Shown: positions 6,981 to 8,232 of the stretch, piece by piece
Numbering within the stretch: position 1 is the stretch's first letter
How the letters are laid out: every line of letters starts with the position of its first letter
Assembly (NCBI GenBank): GCA_964584495.1
Contig: CAZPAH010000125.1
Span: 1 to 8,232, forward strand
Direction: 5' to 3'
Length of the DNA: 8,232 bases
Origin: CAZPAH01 sp964584495
GTDB lineage: Bacteria; Krumholzibacteriota; Krumholzibacteriia; Krumholzibacteriales; Krumholzibacteriaceae
Made by a program: the position numbers and the translations under genes
The notes under the pieces: generated by a model
Database searches by the model: none
The model's input: only the letters and a program-made list of their open reading frames with translations
Told to the model about the DNA's origin: nothing

Positions 6981-7057
6981 CGGGGCGTGGCGCAGTCCGG
7001 TAGCGCACTTGCATGGGGGGCAAGTGGTCGCTGGTTCAAATCCAGTCGCCCCGACCA
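6981..7057 (+). tRNA. tRNA-Pro(GGG)
   Basis: A 77-base cloverleaf. The acceptor stem CGGGGCG (6981-6987) pairs with CGCCCCG (7047-7053), the discriminator is A7054 and CCA is encoded at 7055-7057. The anticodon stem CTTGC/GCAAG (7008-7012, 7020-7024) encloses the loop ATGGGGG, with anticodon GGG at 7015-7017, reading Pro codons CCC and CCU. G37 is present, as expected for a substrate of the m1G37 methyltransferase TrmD. The T arm has GTTCAAA. The next start codon follows after a single base. Confidence 0.97.
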
Positions 7058-7058
7058 T

Positions 7059-7754
7059 ATGATTATTGTGAACCAGCTTCTGAATGAATTCGGGGCCGTC
7101 GTCCCCGCGCTGAACGAGGCCGAAAGGATAAACCGGGTCCTTCACGGTCTCAAATCATATCTTCCAAAGAAAAACATAGTGATCGTCGATGACGGCTCGA
7201 CCGACGAGACCGCCGCTATTGCGCTCGAGGAAGGCGTGCAAGTTATCTCTCACGCCCGGACAATGGGAAAAGGCGCTTCCCTACGCACCGGATTCGGCCG
7301 GATACTCGAATGCCCCGGCATCGAGGCTCTGTTGACTCTTGACGCCGACGGGCAGCACGATCCCGGCGAAATAGGTTCGTTCGTCGAGATCTACCGCCAG
7401 ATGGGTGCCGATATTGTGATCGGCAGCAGGATGGCCGATACCTCCGGGATGCCTGTCATTCGAAAGATGACCAACAGAATAACATCCCTCATAATAAGCG
7501 CCCGGGCCGGCTGCAGGATCGACGATACCCAGTCCGGATACAGATTGATCCGTTGCGGTCTTCTTCGAAGAATTACCCTTATAACGAGTCATTTCGAGAC
7601 CGAGAGCGAGTTGCTGATCAAGGCCGCGTCGTCTGGGGCCCGCATAGTCTCCGTTCCGATCAAAACGATATACGCGGGTGAAAGAAGCAAGATCAGGCCG
7701 TTTAACGATACGGGCAGGTTTATCAGCATAGTGGCGAGAAGTTTTTTCTGGTAA
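7059..7754 (+). CDS. Family 2 glycosyltransferase, dolichol-phosphate-mannose-synthase-like
   Basis: A GT-A fold glycosyltransferase of family GT2, 231 residues. Motifs in order: VVPALNEAERI (14-24), VDDGSTDE (43-50), MGKGASLRTGF (69-79), the metal/sugar-nucleotide motif LDADGQHDP (94-102), IGSRM (121-125), DDTQSGYRLIR (155-165) and HFETESELLIKAA (178-190). These resemble bacterial relatives that pass a sugar to a polyprenyl or lipid carrier. There is no C-terminal membrane segment, so it is soluble or peripheral; donor and acceptor are unknown. ATG 7059 is the only ATG in a sensible place, one base after the tRNA-Pro CCA. No Shine-Dalgarno is visible for it or for the alternatives GTG 7068 and CTG 7080. 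A reading from 6972 would translate the tRNA and is rejected. The transcript probably starts at the tRNA promoter. Confidence 0.88.
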   Translation: MIIVNQLLNEFGAVVPALNEAERINRVLHGLKSYLPKKNIVIVDDGSTDETAAIALEEGVQVISHARTMGKGASLRTGFGRILECPGIEALLTLDADGQHDPGEIGSFVEIYRQMGADIVIGSRMADTSGMPVIRKMTNRITSLIISARAGCRIDDTQSGYRLIRCGLLRRITLITSHFETESELLIKAASSGARIVSVPIKTIYAGERSKIRPFNDTGRFISIVARSFFW

Positions 7755-7860
7755 TTAACGGGTCCCCGGGCGTATAAACGAGTACGTTCGAGAGCGGAAA
7801 GGATTTGCCGGTCAGATTTTCGGCGGCTGCCCCGGCGGGGAGAAAGTGCTTTAGGAGAAT

Positions 7861-8232
7861 ATGCATACCATACTCGTCACCAATGACGACGGTATAAGGG
7901 CGGAAGGAATAAAATCCCTAGCCGGAGCCCTTTCACCTATCGGCCGCGTCATAACGGTCGCGCCCGAGAACGAGCAGAGCGCAACCAGTCATGCGATCAC
8001 ACTAGACCGTCCGCTTCGGGTGAAGAATTACTCGGGCGATCGTTTTGGAGTGACCGGCACTCCCACGGACTGCATTCTTCTCGGAGTCCAGGGAATACTT
8101 CAATCTAAACCCGATCTCATCGTATCGGGAATAAATCACGGTCCGAACATGGGCGAGGACGTTACCTACTCCGGTACGGTAGCCGCTGCAATAGAGGGGC
8201 ACATTCTCGGAGTGAACTCGATTGCGATATCT
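7861..8232 (+). CDS. surE: 5'-/3'-nucleotidase SurE, N-terminal part (3' end outside window)
   Basis: SurE is a metal-dependent nucleoside 5'-monophosphate phosphatase (also 3'- and exopolyphosphatase in some species) linked to stationary-phase survival. The first 124 residues are present and open to the window edge. Visible active-site elements are TNDDG (7-11, metal-binding Asp 9 and Asp 10), NEQSATSHAITL (37-48, with Ser 40 as a metal-ligand equivalent), GTPTDC (66-71) and SGINHGPNMGEDVTYSGTVA (89-108, with Asn 92 at the metal site). ATG 7861 is the standard SurE start, and AGGAG at 7853-7857 lies 3 bases upstream, closer than usual. The 106-base gap before it (7755-7860) holds no gene. 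It has a TATAAA at 7773-7778 without a convincing -35 and a CCCC/GGGG inverted repeat without a T run. Confidence 0.97.
   Translation, partial: MHTILVTNDDGIRAEGIKSLAGALSPIGRVITVAPENEQSATSHAITLDRPLRVKNYSGDRFGVTGTPTDCILLGVQGILQSKPDLIVSGINHGPNMGEDVTYSGTVAAAIEGHILGVNSIAIS

Noticed and set aside
6972..7058. N-terminal extension of the glycosyltransferase through tRNA-Pro
   Set aside because: The peptide (GVAQSGSALAWGASGRWFKS) is a familiar artefact of translating a tRNA gene; the conserved protein starts near 7059.
7773..7778. TATAAA as a surE promoter
   Set aside because: No recognisable -35 lies 16-18 bases upstream; a chance match in a short AT-richer patch is as likely.

Overview
The window is a dense, almost entirely plus-strand bacterial chromosomal segment of core housekeeping genes. 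In order it holds: mutL (3' part), miaA, tRNA-Gly(CCC), a PDZ/radical-SAM/DUF512 protein, der (engA), plsY, gpsA, a small MerR-type regulator, tRNA-Pro(GGG), a family 2 glycosyltransferase, and surE (5' part). I see no mobile element, CRISPR array, phage gene or toxin-antitoxin pair, and no gene-free stretch longer than about 120 bases.

Organism: codon choice is moderately G+C-rich, yet ATA (Ile) and AGG/AGA (Arg) are frequent. That does not look like the common enteric or Bacillus pattern. The block merR / tRNA-Pro / surE resembles arrangements I recall from Geobacter-like Desulfobacterota, and DUF512 next to der is familiar from Clostridia. The best guess is an uncultivated bacterium from a Desulfobacterota- or FCB-like lineage; the phylum cannot be fixed from this sequence. 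Two runs of exactly ten Ns, each inside a conserved gene, suggest a draft, probably metagenome-derived, assembly.

Layout: (1) 1-2097 carries mismatch repair (mutL), tRNA A37 prenylation (miaA, joined to mutL by an ATGA overlap) and tRNA-Gly, closed by a strong intrinsic terminator at 2067-2097. (2) 2105-6447 is a tightly packed unit, DUF512-der-plsY-gpsA, with ATGA overlaps at the first two junctions and 11 bases at the third. It joins an uncharacterised radical-SAM protein and a ribosome-assembly GTPase to the two enzymes that make glycerol-3-phosphate and its first acylated product for phospholipid synthesis. (3) 6497-8232 has merR, tRNA-Pro with its own likely promoter, a glycosyltransferase whose ATG lies one base past the tRNA CCA end, and surE.

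Nothing here is plainly a new system. The points most worth a second look are: the assembly defect in the DUF512 gene, where removing 50 bases restores a family-like protein; the terminator almost touching the DUF512 start codon; the glycosyltransferase that probably depends on tRNA processing for its mRNA 5' end; and the functionally obscure DUF512 protein coupled to der.
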